64,000 nucleotides of DNA, taken from the IMG/VR virus record IMGVR_UViG_3300010403_000705, positions 248,001-312,000 of that record; one strand, 5' to 3'. Within the stretch, counting starts at the first letter, position 1; every line of letters starts with the position of its first letter. The notes beneath the pieces were generated by a model that was not told the DNA's origin, did not search any database, and saw only the letters and a program-made list of their open reading frames with translations. Of the stretch, positions 7,596 to 15,493 are shown in pieces. A program made the translations under genes and the position numbers. The stretch is from a virus.

Positions 7596-7865
7596 ATGTT
7601 TCAGATCACGGGCGAGCATGGTCATGTGGATGGCGATGACGAATTTTATCTGATGCAGTTGCGTGATACCCATCAGCTCCAAGAGCTTCTCCACGGAGCC
7701 TGCGATGATGATGTGGAAAGCAAGTGCCCTTATATCGGTCTTCTGCCGCAAGAGAGCGAGAAAGAAAACGGGTCTCCCATCAATTGGGGCATCAGTTTCC
7801 GGCACGAGACTGATGCCGAGATCGATGAACAGATTCGATATGCAATGCTTTTAGTCTCAGTGTGA
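7596..7865 (+). CDS. Acidic hypothetical protein (89 aa)
   Basis: GAGAGG lies upstream of ATG. Rich in Asp and Glu (e.g. GHVDGDDEF, ACDDDVESK). It contains two CCCATC copies in different frames. First of a run of five closely spaced small genes before the helicase. Not recognised. Confidence 0.7.
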   Translation: MFQITGEHGHVDGDDEFYLMQLRDTHQLQELLHGACDDDVESKCPYIGLLPQESEKENGSPINWGISFRHETDAEIDEQIRYAMLLVSV

Positions 7866-7912
7866 GCTGAAGCAGAGCATCAACCCATCAAGCCATAGAA
7901 GAGAAAGTTGGT

Positions 7913-8254
7913 ATGGAAAACATCGGACCTGTTGCATCTTACACCGAAGGGCTGCGAGCCATCAAGTTCCTCGCCAGGCTGTCGAGGTTGCCAATCATCT
8001 TCTTTGGGTTGGATCCCAGTCCTCACAGCAATCAGCTTTGGCTGACCTATAATAAACGTCGCCACGAAGAGCTGTTTCGAGAGGGCTCGGTTGGCATGGG
8101 GATGGGTTCTCATGAATTGGCTGGCGCCTTGGATGCCTGGCGATGTCTTAATCGCACCCATCAGCGACGCAAAATCTCTAACCCAAGAGCTGTAAAGCCT
8201 CGGACTTTTAATGACGTGAAGTTATCGTTCCAATATGATGAGGAAAAAACATGA
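7913..8254 (+). CDS. Hypothetical protein (113 aa)
   Basis: Basic, with a helical N-terminal third (GLRAIKFLARLSRLPIIFF) and a Gly/Met stretch GMGMGSHELAGA. Its stop overlaps the next ATG (ATGA at 8251), so the two are translationally coupled. Not recognised. Confidence 0.7.
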   Translation: MENIGPVASYTEGLRAIKFLARLSRLPIIFFGLDPSPHSNQLWLTYNKRRHEELFREGSVGMGMGSHELAGALDAWRCLNRTHQRRKISNPRAVKPRTFNDVKLSFQYDEEKT

Positions 8255-8490
8255 GTTCATCTCCCATCAGCAGCGAGGTCCCGACCTCGCGAGAGTTGAC
8301 CTATCAGCAAGTACAGCAGCAGTTTCCGGAAGCTTGGGAAGAGCTTCCCAAATCTTATCAAGCAGATAGCTGTCTGACCTTTTACTTGCAGGACCATGAG
8401 TTGTCGGCGGACCATGACCTGCACGCGGAAACGTATGTGTGGCTTCCCACCCAGTCTTTCTGGACTCTCGTTAACAGACGGCATCGATAA
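8251..8490 (+). CDS. Hypothetical protein (79 aa)
   Basis: Overlaps the upstream gene by 4 bases. Gln-rich N-terminal helix (YQQVQQQFPEAWEELP) and acidic His-rich middle. Unknown. Confidence 0.7.
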   Translation: MSSSPISSEVPTSRELTYQQVQQQFPEAWEELPKSYQADSCLTFYLQDHELSADHDLHAETYVWLPTQSFWTLVNRRHR

Positions 8491-8547
8491 TCACAACTTC
8501 ACAGTCTCTTATTCCTGAGGAAGGCTCAATACAAGGATGTGACATCT

Positions 8548-8787
8548 ATGGAGCCCATCGTCATTGAAGTGTCTGAGGAACCTGGACTAACGGGGCTTCA
8601 AGAGATTGTACGACGTATCAAGAGTCTCATCAATCCGGATCCTTGGGCGGAGTCAGCACCCATCATTCTGCGTGGTACGGCAAAAACTCTGGCGCTGGTT
8701 AAACTGCTGCGACTGAATCAAGTACAGGGGATTCAGATGGAGGTGATATCTTCTGCCTCACCTCCAGATCCCATCATGAATACCTAA
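8548..8787 (+). CDS. Hypothetical protein (79 aa)
   Basis: ATG at 8548 is preferred to GTG at 8539, because AAGGA lies 11 nt upstream of the ATG but only 2 nt from the GTG. A pattern of alternating strands and helices suggests a small alpha/beta fold. Ends only 9 nt before the next gene. Confidence 0.65.
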   Translation: MEPIVIEVSEEPGLTGLQEIVRRIKSLINPDPWAESAPIILRGTAKTLALVKLLRLNQVQGIQMEVISSASPPDPIMNT

Positions 8788-8796
8788 GTAGACATC

Positions 8797-9063
8797 ATGA
8801 AAAAACTAGTCAGACTGACTATCATCTATCTGCATCACAAGTCATCTGCTGTGGTAACGGCGGATGTGCAAACCAAGGATGGTTGGGATACTCTGACAGT
8901 ACCAGACCATATCATGAATGACATGGCAACTGAGTTGGGTTGCCCATCTGGAACTTACTTCACCTATATTATTAGCGAGGATCTTTGCGCCTCGTTTGAT
9001 GATTCTGGTGTCTTCAGATCATGTCATGATTCTGATCAGAGCTGTTGGCGCAAGTGCCTCTGA
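8797..9063 (+). CDS. Cys-rich hypothetical protein (88 aa)
   Basis: A beta-rich N-terminal half (VRLTIIYLHHKSSAVVTADV) and a C-terminal Cys cluster (SCHDSDQSCWRKC) that could bind metal. Lies between the small-gene run and the helicase. Not recognised. Confidence 0.65.
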   Translation: MKKLVRLTIIYLHHKSSAVVTADVQTKDGWDTLTVPDHIMNDMATELGCPSGTYFTYIISEDLCASFDDSGVFRSCHDSDQSCWRKCL

Positions 9064-9132
9064 GGCGTGGTAGAAAACCATAACCCATCCGCAAACTTCA
9101 GACATTATGTAGTTGGTGTGAGGTCAATCAAG

Positions 9133-11301
9133 ATGAAGAATCAGCCGCTGCCGATCGATGCCTTCTTGCCTGTTATTCTCGAAAGCGTTTCTTCTAATCC
9201 AGTCACGATCATTGTTGCCGAAACTGGCGCTGGGAAAAGCACGCGGGTTCCGCGTGCCTTGCTGGAAGCTGGCAAAAAAGTAGTGGTCACCCAACCGCGT
9301 CGTCTGGCTGCCGAATTGGTGGCTGAAAGAGTGGCGGCAGAGCACGGGTCTCCCATCGGTTCTTCTGTGGGATACAGGTTGGGCGGCGGGGTGCGAGTTG
9401 ATAACTCCAAGACTCGATGTTTGTTCATCACAGAGGGTCTGGCTCTGGTGCGTGAGCTGATGTCTTCTCAGGACTCCCATCACTCCTATGATGTGCTGGT
9501 GCTCGACGAAGTGCACGAATGGCACGAAGACATGGAGATTCTGGTTGCCTGGTGCCGGCGCGCTCTGGCAAGCAATGCGAAGTTTCGGTTGGTGCTGATG
9601 AGTGCCACCCTGGAAGCGCACAAGCTTTCTGAATACTTCGACGGAGCACCCATCATCAATGTTCCTGGTCGTATTTTTCCCGTGACGGTACAGGAACCCG
9701 AGGCGATGATTGAGGGCGATCAGAACCTGTGGAATCCCATCGTGCGCGACGTGACGCGATTGGTACAGCAAGGACGCAATGTCTTGGTCTTCGTTCCCGG
9801 CAAGCCCGAGATCTCTCAAGTCTGTGAAATGCTCAAGTTTACTGGGGCGAACGTTTTCCCTCTGCACGGCGAATTGGATAAAACAGAACGGCAGAAGTGT
9901 TTTGCCAGCTACTCCCATCCCAAGGTGATCGTCTCGACCAACGTATCACAGACTAGCATCACCATCGATGATATTGATGCAGTGGTGGATTCCGGTCTGG
10001 AGCGACGGGTGGAAGTGGTCAATGGTGTAGAGGGTCTGCGGCTGCGGTTGATCTCCAAAGCAGATTCTGCCCAGCGCCGCGGGCGCGCCGGTCGTTGTCG
10101 GGCAGGTATCTATATCGATCACAGCGATAACGCTTTTCGCACCATGCCCGGCGTGGGTTTTCGAGAAGAGTTTCCCATCCCCGAGATCTCTCGCGTCTTG
10201 CTTGACCGTGCGGTTCTTCGTCTGGCAATGGCGGATCTGGATCTGGAAGCTCTGGATCTGTTTCATGGTGTTTCTACATCTGAGGTGCATCTTGCCAAGG
10301 AAGTGCTTCGTGCGCTGGGTTGCCTGGGTGAGGGAATCCAGGTCACAGAGATTGGGCGACGCGTCTATCAGCTTCCCATCGGCGTTCGCTCTGCGCGGAT
10401 GCTGATAGAGGCTGAGAAGCGAGGATGCCTGAGTGAGGTGATGACCATTGCCGCCATCATCGAAAGCGGCGGAATCGTTGACAATAAAAACATCAACGAA
10501 GCAACTGGCATTCCCATCTGGCGCAATTTGGGCAGTGATAGCACCAGCGATCATCTGACCATGCTGAGAATCTTTCAGCATGCCACGGCAGGAAAGACCC
10601 CGTGGCGACAGCTTGGTTTGCACGGCAAAGGAATGTCGCAAGCCATAGAGACGCGCAAGGCATTGGAGTCCGCCAGCAAGAGAATCCTTGCCAGCGATTC
10701 CCATCGCAAAGGTACAACGGAAGATATCATTAAGAGCGTTTTGAGCGGCTTGGTTGATCAATTCCGAGCACGAACCACCAATCGTTGGGGAGAGTACACC
10801 TACGGCACTGACTGCCGGAAGCTCGGACAGACCTCCAGCGTTGTTGCCAGCGCCCATCAGTTTGTGGTAGGCATGCCTTTTGATATCTCTACCAAGAAGG
10901 GTGGGATCTTGGGTCTGCTGCAATTCGCTTCTGGAGTGAAGGTAGAGTGGGTGTTGGAGCTTGCTCCACATCTCTTCAAGGTACAGCGCGAAGCGCCGAA
11001 GTACGATCCGAATCTGGATCAGGTTGCTCGCACTACTACTGTTAAGTTCAGGGATCGCGTGGTGGCTAGCTTTGCCGATCCTTGCAATGAAGGAGATACT
11101 CTGGCGCAATATCTCTCGGAAGTTGTCAGTTTCAGCGATGCCTATGGCTATGGTTTTTATAGTTTGCCCGAGGCGTACCGCCGTGCTCTTCGAACTTTGC
11201 AGGGTCGTCCACGTCAGGTAGTACACACCCATCTCCGAAGTGTTTTGAGTGGGGTAGGTCGCCTGGCGAATGTAACGCCTTCTAGTTTGATGATGCAATG
11301 A
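9133..11301 (+). CDS. DEAH-box helicase, HrpB-like (722 aa)
   Basis: Superfamily 2 helicase: Walker A AETGAGKST at about 34, TQPRRLAAE (Ia), DEVHEWHEDME (DExH) at about 140, SATLEAHKLS (III), VSTNVSQTSITIDD (V) and QRRGRAGRCRAG (VI) near 320, then a ratchet/HA2-like region. This order matches bacterial HrpA/HrpB ATP-dependent RNA helicases; the length is shorter than HrpB (about 800). ATG at 9133 has GAGGT 9 nt upstream and is preferred to an in-frame GTG at 9067. Eleven CCCATC copies lie inside. Role in phage RNA handling is inferred. Confidence 0.9.
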   Translation: MKNQPLPIDAFLPVILESVSSNPVTIIVAETGAGKSTRVPRALLEAGKKVVVTQPRRLAAELVAERVAAEHGSPIGSSVGYRLGGGVRVDNSKTRCLFITEGLALVRELMSSQDSHHSYDVLVLDEVHEWHEDMEILVAWCRRALASNAKFRLVLMSATLEAHKLSEYFDGAPIINVPGRIFPVTVQEPEAMIEGDQNLWNPIVRDVTRLVQQGRNVLVFVPGKPEISQVCEMLKFTGANVFPLHGELDKTERQKCFASYSHPKVIVSTNVSQTSITIDDIDAVVDSGLERRVEVVNGVEGLRLRLISKADSAQRRGRAGRCRAGIYIDHSDNAFRTMPGVGFREEFPIPEISRVLLDRAVLRLAMADLDLEALDLFHGVSTSEVHLAKEVLRALGCLGEGIQVTEIGRRVYQLPIGVRSARMLIEAEKRGCLSEVMTIAAIIESGGIVDNKNINEATGIPIWRNLGSDSTSDHLTMLRIFQHATAGKTPWRQLGLHGKGMSQAIETRKALESASKRILASDSHRKGTTEDIIKSVLSGLVDQFRARTTNRWGEYTYGTDCRKLGQTSSVVASAHQFVVGMPFDISTKKGGILGLLQFASGVKVEWVLELAPHLFKVQREAPKYDPNLDQVARTTTVKFRDRVVASFADPCNEGDTLAQYLSEVVSFSDAYGYGFYSLPEAYRRALRTLQGRPRQVVHTHLRSVLSGVGRLANVTPSSLMMQ

Positions 11302-11320
11302 GCAAAAAGGAAAGAGTGAT

Positions 11321-12097
11321 ATGACGCATAAGATAACTCAGATTCTCATTGATTCCAAGGGCATCCTTTCCCCTGACAATTGGAGACAAGGCTCTTACTT
11401 CAAAGCTGAATCCGATTCTCTTTGCATGTGCGCTCACGGCGCTGTGCAAGTCTTTGCAAACGAGCGAGTCTTTAGCATTGTCGCGCCGTTTCTGAAACAG
11501 TCTTCTACCCATCACTCATCGCCGTCGACAGTGGAACGAGCGGTGTTGATGGCAGAGGCGGCATCCGCAGCGGATAGTCCTGGAAAGGCGGCGTCGATGG
11601 CATGTGGCACCGCAAAGACGCCGATTGATGCGGCATCGTTGGCAGCGACGGCGGCATCACGGGTAGAGGCGTCACTGGCGGCGCGACGTGGGGCGGCGTC
11701 GGCGGTAGGAGCGGTGGACAGCGCCGTCGCTGCGGCGGCTTCCGTGGCGGTTACAGAAGCGTTGGCTTCAGCGGCGGGTTATGAGGCGGATGATGTTGGC
11801 GCCGCTGATGTGGCGTTTGCAGGAATTAAAGCATCGCACATGGGAGCGACGGCAGCATCAGAGGGTGCGCAGCATGCTGAAGATGCAGCAGTTACACCTA
11901 CGAACGCCAGCACTGACGCCTTTACAATGGCGTGGAATACCCGTTCTTCGTGGGTGAAAGGTAATCTAGAGGCTCACTATATCCTTGGAATGGTTGGTCT
12001 GACCACATCTTTTAATGATTCTGCCAAGAGTCTGCAAGAGGTGCTGGTCAAGTTTGACGAAGCCATTGCTTTGAGCAAGGTTCTTCTGCCTGAGTAA
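11321..12097 (+). CDS. DUF6197-like protein B with Ala-rich insertion (258 aa)
   Basis: N- and C-termini match the two shorter paralogues (ILIDSKGILSPDNWRQGSY; CMCAHGAVQVFANE; TTSFNDSAKSLQEVLVKF). The middle (about residues 66-190) is a low-complexity Ala/Ser/Asp region made of degenerate A-A-S type repeats with GCG-rich codons, adding about 100 residues. The 615-nt span from about 11,507 to 12,122, including this insertion, has no CCCATC, one of the longest gaps in the left part, consistent with recent expansion. Function unknown. Confidence 0.8.
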   Translation: MTHKITQILIDSKGILSPDNWRQGSYFKAESDSLCMCAHGAVQVFANERVFSIVAPFLKQSSTHHSSPSTVERAVLMAEAASAADSPGKAASMACGTAKTPIDAASLAATAASRVEASLAARRGAASAVGAVDSAVAAAASVAVTEALASAAGYEADDVGAADVAFAGIKASHMGATAASEGAQHAEDAAVTPTNASTDAFTMAWNTRSSWVKGNLEAHYILGMVGLTTSFNDSAKSLQEVLVKFDEAIALSKVLLPE

Positions 12098-12824
12098 AGG
12101 ATTGTTGCCTATAAGCTCGTTACCCATCAGGGTCGCGAGCTTGTGGCATTGATCGGATAGCTGAGGCTTCCGGGATTCGATAGATTAGTAAGGGAGATCG
12201 TAGGTGGTGGTGTCCTACTGTTGCAATCATCAGCAAAACGTTGAAGGTGGCAATATAGGGAAGAATACATATCCTGACCGTTTGAATTACTCTATCGGAG
12301 TCGCTGTGGGTGAGGGCGTCTTAAATACTTACCCATCATGTGGGGACCCAATGTTAGGTTGGATCTGATGGATGCGTTGGTTGGGGCTGCCCATCAATTC
12401 TATCAAAAGGTTGGCTTAGAAGCAGCCATCCTCTAAGGAGTGCCGCCGTAGAAAGGAGCTGCCCGCCGAAAGGCTAACCCATCACTACCGCTATAAAGAG
12501 GTGATGGAGTACGGGGAGCAACGGTTAAAAAATACCTCCACAAATCAATAGATGAATCTAAAAGTAGTTTATTGAGGAATAGTGGTTGCGGATTCTGTGT
12601 AGCTTTGGCGTAACAGCACATTGATAGAGTTTTCTCTTAGGTTTTGGTATGTGTACCTTTTTAATCACTGCTAGGTATTATGCAACCTATATAAAAGCAT
12701 AACCCTGTTTGCTAAATTGCCTGTCTGACGCATTACGGGGTATAACTGACTGTGCCGACAACTACCCATCGTTAGAGTCCACCTTTGTCAATGAAGCGTG
12801 GTTAAGGGTAGAGCATTGACGCAA
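12098..12824 (+). other. Gene-free stretch before tRNA genes
   Basis: 727 nt without a convincing gene. A 32-codon ORF at 12338-12436 lacks a ribosome site. Just before the tRNA-Leu a 7-bp helix GTCAATG/CATTGAC (12787-12793 with 12814-12820) closes a 34-nt hairpin. Five CCCATC copies occur. It may carry structured RNA or leader sequence; nothing known recognised. Confidence 0.4.
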
Positions 12825-12912
12825 GGGCGAATGGCGAAACTGGTAGACGCAGTGGTTTCAAAAACCGCCGAGGTAAAATCTCGTGGGGGTTCGATTCCCC
12901 CTTTGCCCACCA
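12825..12912 (+). tRNA. tRNA-Leu (CAA), CCA encoded
   Basis: Cloverleaf by eye: acceptor GGGCGAA/TTTGCCC, D arm GCG...CGC with GGTAGA loop, anticodon stem GTGGT/ACCGC with loop TTCAAAA (anticodon CAA), long variable arm CGAG...CTCG typical of Leu, T arm GGGGG-TTCGATT-CCCCC, discriminator A and encoded CCA at 12910-12912. Decodes UUG. Confidence 0.92.
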
Positions 12913-12937
12913 TGGGATTACTTTGTAATTCCCATCT

Positions 12938-13040
12938 GTCGAGCAGTGGCGGAAACGGATAGACGCTAAGGCAGTATGGCTGAGCTTAGTGATGATAAAC
13001 TATCACTAAGCATGCTGGTTCAAGTCCAGCCCTCGACACC
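12938..13040 (+). tRNA. tRNA-like sequence, anticodon arm not foldable
   Basis: Acceptor-like GTCGAG/CTCGAC, D arm GCG...CGC with GGATAGA, T arm GCTGG-TTCAAGT-CCAGC and a very long variable-type hairpin GCTTAGTGAT/ATCACTAAGC. Between the D arm and this hairpin I cannot form a 5-bp stem with a 7-nt loop, so no anticodon can be assigned. About 16 nt longer than a normal class II tRNA. Either a degenerate Leu/Ser-type tRNA or one with an insertion. CCCATC lies between it and the tRNA-Leu. Confidence 0.5.
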
Positions 13041-13065
13041 GATAGATTCCAATCATGGGAAATAA

Positions 13066-13527
13066 ATGAAAATTTCAGAAAAACTGATTGAAGCAAAATC
13101 ATATTTAACTGAGGAGACATGGCTACAAGGTCGACTTTTTCTCATTGAATTTGACAGTGGTAATATTCGTTTATGTGCTCATGCCTCTTGCGCTGTTGCA
13201 AGTAATGAAGCGATAAAAGCGCACTATGATAAAGCATGTGCGATAGTGGCTGCAAAGCAATATGCCTATGCTGACATCAGCAAAGCTACCGAACTAGGTG
13301 AGCTAACTTTGCTGATTGTTGCGTCTGATAAAGGAAACCAGTTAGCCAAAGATGGTGTTATGGTGGCTTGGAAAAACCGCCCATCATGGCTTAATGAAAA
13401 TAATCAGGTAAGTTACGTAGCAGGCATGGCGGGACTAACCATCGATTACAATGACACACATAGTTTACCAGAAGTTCTAGCCAAGTTTGATGAAGCTATT
13501 GCTGTAGCGCAATCTCTGGGCATCTAG
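13066..13527 (+). CDS. DUF6197-like protein C (153 aa)
   Basis: Same layout as the genes at 6204 and 11321: LIEAKSYLTEETWLQGRLF, LCAHASCAVASNE and DYNDTHSLPEVLAKFDEAI. AT-rich compared with its paralogues, so it probably has a separate history. It is the minimal version without long ins. Starts 26 nt after the tRNA-like element. Confidence 0.75.
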   Translation: MKISEKLIEAKSYLTEETWLQGRLFLIEFDSGNIRLCAHASCAVASNEAIKAHYDKACAIVAAKQYAYADISKATELGELTLLIVASDKGNQLAKDGVMVAWKNRPSWLNENNQVSYVAGMAGLTIDYNDTHSLPEVLAKFDEAIAVAQSLGI

Positions 13528-13550
13528 CCTTTTCTCAAAGGAAAAATATT

Positions 13551-13841
13551 ATGTCATGGATCAGGTCATTTCGTTCCCATCGAGAAGCTTGTGACATGAG
13601 GGATGTGCTCACGAAGCATGGTTTTGGAAAACGAGAAGATTTCGATGTTGTGACATCCAAGACTGCTTCAAGACTTTTTGATCTCAGTTATAATCACACC
13701 GCTTTTATGGTGCGCCCATGCAACAAGGAAACACAAGATCTCAATAGCAAGTACCTTTTGCTAGCAGTGCAAGCCAGTAACTTCTTGCATGGCTGGATTG
13801 CCTGCACCAACACCAAGAAGCCGCGCCCGAAGGTATCGTAA
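13551..13841 (+). CDS. Hypothetical protein (96 aa)
   Basis: AAGGAAAAA precedes the ATG. Basic, mixed alpha/beta composition, ending NTKKPRPKVS. Closed by a strong terminator. Not recognised. Confidence 0.7.
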   Translation: MSWIRSFRSHREACDMRDVLTKHGFGKREDFDVVTSKTASRLFDLSYNHTAFMVRPCNKETQDLNSKYLLLAVQASNFLHGWIACTNTKKPRPKVS

Positions 13842-13845
13842 CTGC

Positions 13846-13880
13846 AAGGTTGGAGGAGGGGTTCCCTCCTCCAACCTTTG
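13846..13880 (+). terminator. Intrinsic terminator
   Basis: A perfect 14-bp stem AAGGTTGGAGGAGG with CCTCCTCCAACCTT (13846-13859 with 13865-13878) and 5-nt loop. Confidence 0.8.
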
Positions 13881-13892
13881 CTATATGGCTTA

Positions 13893-13927
13893 TGGTACAA
13901 CTTTTGCATTATGCACAATGAATGCCA
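13893..13927 (+). promoter_or_regulatory. 35-bp dyad element, copy 9
   Basis: TGGTA, TTGCA, ATGCA and TGCCA at canonical offsets, 15 nt after the terminator stem; CCCATC begins 28 nt past its end. Confidence 0.8.
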
Positions 13928-14002
13928 ACATAAAAGTTTATAGGGTTTGCACTTCCCATCAGCTTTTGTTTGGTGATATTGATCGAGGAGTGCCAGAGAA
14001 TT

Positions 14003-14323
14003 ATGTGTGAGTTTCAAGTTGCTCTAACGTTATCCCAGATTGACTCCCCAAACGATGATCGTCAGATCATCGCTGCATTGGTCAAAGCCGGGCGTTTCGT
14101 CATAGTAGCTGAATTTCCACGATACTGTCATCTGACCGATGCTCTTATTGGAAGCGGAAAGATGATGGTCTCCGATCATGCAACTCGCGAAGAAGCGCTA
14201 GCAGCAATGCCTGCTGACGAGGAAGAGTTGTATCATTATGTACTTCCCAAACCTCAGGCGAATAACGTCAAGGTGGTAAACGAGGAAAAACAATCATCCG
14301 TGGAAGATGAGATTCCTTTCTAA
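14003..14323 (+). CDS. Small protein with SSB-like acidic C-terminal tip (106 aa)
   Basis: The last residues, SSVEDEIPF, copy the acidic tail ending (I/L)PF by which bacterial SSB recruits partner proteins. They follow a flexible linker (PKPQANNVKVVNEEKQ). The first 80 residues do not obviously form an OB fold. Known tail function is established for SSB; here it is inferred. It may be a divergent phage SSB or a decoy binding host SSB partners. ATG at 14003 preferred to TTG at 13970; GAGGAG lies about 14 nt upstream. Confidence 0.7.
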   Translation: MCEFQVALTLSQIDSPNDDRQIIAALVKAGRFVIVAEFPRYCHLTDALIGSGKMMVSDHATREEALAAMPADEEELYHYVLPKPQANNVKVVNEEKQSSVEDEIPF

Positions 14324-14364
14324 AGACCCATCAAGATGAACATACGCAAAAGAAAGACCTGAAT

Positions 14365-14610
14365 ATGAATGTAGGTTTGTCCTACCGCGGCGCCGTCATC
14401 CTGGATATGCTTAAAGCGAAAAACGGCAAGGTGCTTTCCCATCGTGCCATTGGACGGCGGCTTTGGAAAACCGATGCTCCTGCATCGTGGACTACCATGA
14501 TTGCAATTGAGATTGGCAAGCTGCGACGGATTGATTCCAATCTGCGTCGTCAGATTGTCAATGTACATGGCAAGGGTTACATGTTTGGATGCACTGTGCT
14601 CCACAAGTAA
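14365..14610 (+). CDS. Stand-alone OmpR/PhoB-type winged helix protein (81 aa)
   Basis: The whole protein fits the Trans_reg_C wing: helix ILDMLKAKNGKVLSHRAIGRRLW, recognition region TMIAIEIGKLRRID, and the terminal hairpin IVNVHGKGYMFG matching the family's (V/I)xTVRGxGYxF ending. No receiver domain is present. Likely a DNA-binding regulator, and a candidate to bind the 35-bp dyad elements, though this is speculation. Confidence 0.8.
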   Translation: MNVGLSYRGAVILDMLKAKNGKVLSHRAIGRRLWKTDAPASWTTMIAIEIGKLRRIDSNLRRQIVNVHGKGYMFGCTVLHK

Positions 14611-14675
14611 CCCATCAATCACAGATACATCACATAGACAGCAGTAACCAACATCAAGAAAAGGGAGACCTGAAT

Positions 14676-15041
14676 ATGAAGACCTACAGCAATCGTGACG
14701 GCAAGGTGACTGAGACCCGTGAGAGCGCCATGCGAAGGATCAGCACGGGCGACACGACCGCAAACGATCTTTCCCATCCGAATCAGCATGTCCGTCGAGC
14801 GGCGTGGCTGGCGAGCGACGCTCAGTTGCCGGAAGAGCCTGTCGCGCTGAAGCATCTGTTCGCTTCGCTGTGCCCTGGGGCTTTCAACAGGGTTTGCGCT
14901 CTCAAGAACGAAGGCGTTTCGCATGAGCCTCAGGAGGGAACCGATATCCCCATCAGTCTGATCTACTACAACGCGGCGGGAAGTTCCAAGCTCGCGGCGG
15001 CGTTCGTGGAGAAGCTTCCCATCTTCTTCGATCAGATCTAA
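14676..15041 (+). CDS. GC-rich hypothetical protein (121 aa)
   Basis: ATG at 14676 has GGGAGA 9 nt upstream; an in-frame earlier codon at 14589 is rejected because it overlaps the previous gene. Codon use is GC-rich like the genes at 1979, 25882 and 29476, suggesting high expression. Soluble, no recognised domain. Confidence 0.75.
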   Translation: MKTYSNRDGKVTETRESAMRRISTGDTTANDLSHPNQHVRRAAWLASDAQLPEEPVALKHLFASLCPGAFNRVCALKNEGVSHEPQEGTDIPISLIYYNAAGSSKLAAAFVEKLPIFFDQI

Positions 15042-15097
15042 AAATATGACGATGTGAGGCGTGGGAACTGAAAGATAGTAGTCAGGCACAATGACAG

Positions 15098-15131
15098 GTC
15101 ATAAGGAAGAATTAAAATTCTTCCTTATGAC
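15098..15131 (+). terminator. Hairpin, probable terminator
   Basis: A 15-16 bp perfect stem GTCATAAGGAAGAAT with ATTCTTCCTTATGAC after the gene ending at 15041; no T-tract follows. Confidence 0.6.
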
Positions 15132-15247
15132 GCTTAGTGCCATGCGCTTATTCTGACCCTGTAATGACTACCATTGGAGCGCAGCGCCTTACATCACGAT
15201 TTAATCCCATCTTTTGAGATGGCTTGAGCAAGGGTTAAAGGTGACCT

Positions 15248-15493
15248 ATGATTCTCGTGTCAAACATTAGACAAGATCTTAATAACAGTGGGCTTAACAG
15301 CCAATTGTCAGATGCTGATCTTCTGGGTGTATACGAAAAACTGTTTGCCAAAGGATATGATTATCACAATCATATTCTTTATATCCTTGCAGAGCTTCGT
15401 GGTACATCTCAACGCGAATTGCAAGAGACAATAGACTGGTGTGGTCCTGGTAGCTCCGAGGATATGGCATACTTTGACAAGGTATGTCCGTAA
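15248..15493 (+). CDS. Hypothetical protein (81 aa)
   Basis: AAAGGTG 4-9 nt upstream of the ATG. Helical, with Leu-rich segments (SDADLLGVYEKLFAKG) and a C-terminal acidic part. Last gene before 1.2 kb without genes. Not recognised. Confidence 0.7.
   Translation: MILVSNIRQDLNNSGLNSQLSDADLLGVYEKLFAKGYDYHNHILYILAELRGTSQRELQETIDWCGPGSSEDMAYFDKVCP

Noticed and set aside
9946-11298. 450-codon open frame on the minus strand inside the helicase
   Set aside because: The + strand carries intact DEAH helicase motifs over the same bases, so this is a shadow frame.
12338-12436. 32-codon + strand ORF
   Set aside because: Looks mildly protein-like but has no Shine-Dalgarno and lies in a structured gap; too weak to call.
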